Below are positions 62,588-64,000 of a stretch of DNA of 64,000 bases, piece by piece. The stretch is from Mycolicibacterium iranicum. GTDB taxonomy: Bacteria > Actinomycetota > Actinomycetes > Mycobacteriales > Mycobacteriaceae. The notes below the pieces were generated by a model. It worked only from the letters and a program-made list of their open reading frames with translations. It searched no databases and was not told the DNA's origin. Within the stretch, counting starts at the first letter, position 1. Each line of letters begins with the position of its first letter. Where the stretch lies: assembly GCF_002101705.1 (NCBI RefSeq), contig NZ_LQPC01000052.1:1-64000 (forward strand), given 5' to 3'. The position numbers and the translations under genes are program-made.

Positions 62588-63376
62588 CTAGGTGAACAAC
62601 GCTGTGACGGTTCCCAGTCCACTGATATGGGCCGACGTCCGGTCGCCGCCGACGACGAACGGGGCGGCGGTGTAGGAACCCGACATCACCAGATGCCCCG
62701 CCTCGATGGCGACGCCGTGGGAAGCCAGAGCGTTGGCGAGCCAGGCGACCGCGGCGGCAGGATCGCCCATGACGGCCGTACCCGAGCCGGTTTCCACGGG
62801 CGACTCGTTGACCACGAGTGTTGCTGTGGTGTGGGGTAACTCGGGCGCCTGGGCGATGGGCACCCAATCGCCCAGCACCACCGCCGCCGAACTTGCGTTG
62901 TCGGCGATGGTGTCGGAGAGCGTGATCCGCCAGTCGGCGATGCGGCTGTCGACGATCTCCAGCGCCGGAGCGACCGCCCGGGTCGCGGCCATGACGTCGC
63001 TGACCGTCACCCTGGGACCTCGCAGCGGCGCGCCGAGCAGGAACGCGACTTCGGGCTCGACGCGAGGCGCGCACAACGTGGCCAGCGACACCTCGGCCCC
63101 GTCGGCCAGCACCATGTCGTCCAGGATGTAGCCGAAGTCGGGCTCGTCGACGCCGAGGAGCTGTTGCATCGGCGCCGACGTCAGGCCGATCTTGTGGCCG
63201 CACAGCACCGCACCGTCGGCGATATGGCGGACCATGTTCGACCGCTGAATCGAATATGCCTGCTCTGCAGTCAGTTTCGGAAAGCTCTGGGTCAGGGGTG
63301 CGATCGGAAGGCCGTGGTGCTGCGCTTCGTAGAGAAGGTCCGCTGCGCTCGCCAGCTGATCGGTTGTGACGCTCAC
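62588..63376 (-). CDS. 2-hydroxypenta-2,4-dienoate hydratase (MhpD/HsaE-like)
   Basis: 262 residues from a GTG overlapping the TetR stop (GTGA). Fumarylacetoacetate-hydrolase-like fold with GHKIGLTSAPMQQLLGVDEPDFG, RVEPEVAFLL (metal-binding E-x-E) and ALEIVDSRIADW. It hydrates the dienoate left by meta-cleavage of catechols or sterol rings to 4-hydroxy-2-oxovalerate. The downstream dehydrogenase is truncated and no aldolase is present, so the pathway cannot be completed locally. Confidence 0.88.
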   Translation of the reverse strand: MSVTTDQLASAADLLYEAQHHGLPIAPLTQSFPKLTAEQAYSIQRSNMVRHIADGAVLCGHKIGLTSAPMQQLLGVDEPDFGYILDDMVLADGAEVSLATLCAPRVEPEVAFLLGAPLRGPRVTVSDVMAATRAVAPALEIVDSRIADWRITLSDTIADNASSAAVVLGDWVPIAQAPELPHTTATLVVNESPVETGSGTAVMGDPAAAVAWLANALASHGVAIEAGHLVMSGSYTAAPFVVGGDRTSAHISGLGTVTALFT

Positions 63377-63981
63377 GCGCGCTCTCCGGAGACCAGCGTG
63401 TGCGCGACCTCGAAGACTATTCGGGCGTGCAGTTCGAACAGCCTGATGAGGTCCACCGAGTCCCCGCCCACCTCCTTGGCAATGAACAGACCATCTGCGC
63501 CGGCGATGGCGTAGGTGGTGATCAGCCTTACGCCATCGTCGTCCAGGTCGGGCGTCAGCCCGCGGACGATGTCTGAGAAGCGGCGGAAAGCCTCGTCCCG
63601 GACCTGCAGGAACATCTCACGGGCGCGCGGTTCGATCGGCCGACGCTCCAGCGCCAGCATCAGACCGAGACGGATGAAGTCGGGGGCGTCCAATAGGGCC
63701 TTGGCGACCTGCGGTCCGATCTCTTTCACGCGGTCCCGCAACGCATCTCCGCCGGGCAAATCGAGCGCGGCGAGCCAGCGCGCGAAACTGCGTTCGATGA
63801 CCGCGGCGATCAGGTCGTCCTTGTCGGCGAAGTGCCAGTAGATCGAGGTCGGCGGAAGTCCACTCTTTTTACTCACCAGCGAAATCGTGGTGCCGTCATA
63901 CCCGCGTTCGGTGGCGACTTCCGTTGCTGCATCGAGAATCCGCTCCCGCGACTGCTCCCCGTTCGCCCGGGTCCGCCGCAT
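63373..63981 (-). CDS. TetR-family transcriptional regulator of the catabolic operon
   Basis: 202 residues from MRRTRANGEQSRERIL. The HTH is ILDAATEVATERGYDGTTISLVSKKSGLPPTSIYWHFADK. It overlaps the hydratase start by four bases, so the two are co-translated and it likely controls this operon. The promoter and any operator lie beyond the last 19 bases of the window. Confidence 0.88.
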   Translation of the reverse strand: MRRTRANGEQSRERILDAATEVATERGYDGTTISLVSKKSGLPPTSIYWHFADKDDLIAAVIERSFARWLAALDLPGGDALRDRVKEIGPQVAKALLDAPDFIRLGLMLALERRPIEPRAREMFLQVRDEAFRRFSDIVRGLTPDLDDDGVRLITTYAIAGADGLFIAKEVGGDSVDLIRLFELHARIVFEVAHTLVSGERA

Positions 63982-64000
63982 CCTGCTCTTCGACTCTGCG

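Overview
The window is a GC-rich actinobacterial chromosome segment that reads as a mycobacterium, most likely a rapid grower of the Mycolicibacterium type. The reasons are the mycobacterial-specific genes (whiB7 with its leader, mycoredoxin, adnAB, whiB1, pdtaS, rshA-sigH, the bL37 mini-gene, desA3 with its reductase) and a gene order from about 8.6 to 62.4 kb that follows, as I recall it, the M. tuberculosis H37Rv order Rv3193c to Rv3231c, with extra genes interspersed. Both ends break that synteny.

Layout. 0-0.64 kb: 3' remnant of an IS481-family insertion sequence whose end abuts an initiator tRNA-Met gene. 0.8-8.6 kb: htpG, a BBE-type FAD oxidoreductase, a duplicated ABM-like small protein and a 1143-residue SARP/AAA regulator. 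8.6-19.7 kb: UPF0182 membrane protein, PDZ/Lon-type protease, zincin, a stand-alone thiazole/oxazole (TOMM) cyclodehydratase-like protein, ABC1 kinase, whiB7 with its promoter, uORF and attenuator, uvrD2 and mycoredoxin. 19.7-30.8 kb: an XRE regulator and methionine aminopeptidase pair with palindromic operators, nudC, K+ channel, DoxX-like protein, the AdnAB helicase-nuclease, lipV and an alkyltransferase-like protein. 30.9-45.2 kb: kinase-like protein, moeZ, a secreted metzincin-like protein, TetR, DUF3107, an MmpS-like protein, ferritin-like protein, rhlE, a beta-propeller protein, Soj, phosphatase, isochorismate synthase, GNAT, membrane protein, a type II dehydroquinase and a lipid kinase. 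45.2-55 kb: whiB1, pdtaS, biotinyl-domain protein, bL37, rshA-sigH, YbaK, SDR, ALDH, DUF2071 and two methyltransferases. 55-62.4 kb: SRAP, aroA, rsgA, aldo-keto reductase, desA3 with its ferredoxin-type reductase, DUF6912. 62.4-64 kb: a broken aromatic/sterol meta-cleavage operon (TetR, 2-hydroxypentadienoate hydratase, and only the first ~33 codons of an acylating acetaldehyde dehydrogenase).

Functional themes are stress and antibiotic response (whiB7, sigH/rshA, mycoredoxin, moeZ, htpG), DNA end processing and repair (uvrD2, adnAB, ATL, SRAP), chorismate metabolism (aroQ, aroA, isochorismate synthase) and fatty acid desaturation (desA3 plus reductase under what look like shared palindromic operators). 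Many genes are tightly packed. Co-directional pairs overlap as ATGA, GTGA or TTGA, several convergent pairs overlap by four bases at their stops, and other convergent pairs are separated by long perfect hairpins. No CRISPR array or prophage is visible. The less ordinary items are the XRE/MetAP pair, the stand-alone TOMM-like protein, the shared desaturase operators, the dispersed palindromic repeats and the operon remnant at the right edge. Start codons were adjusted from family comparison and ribosome sites; Rv numbers are from memory.
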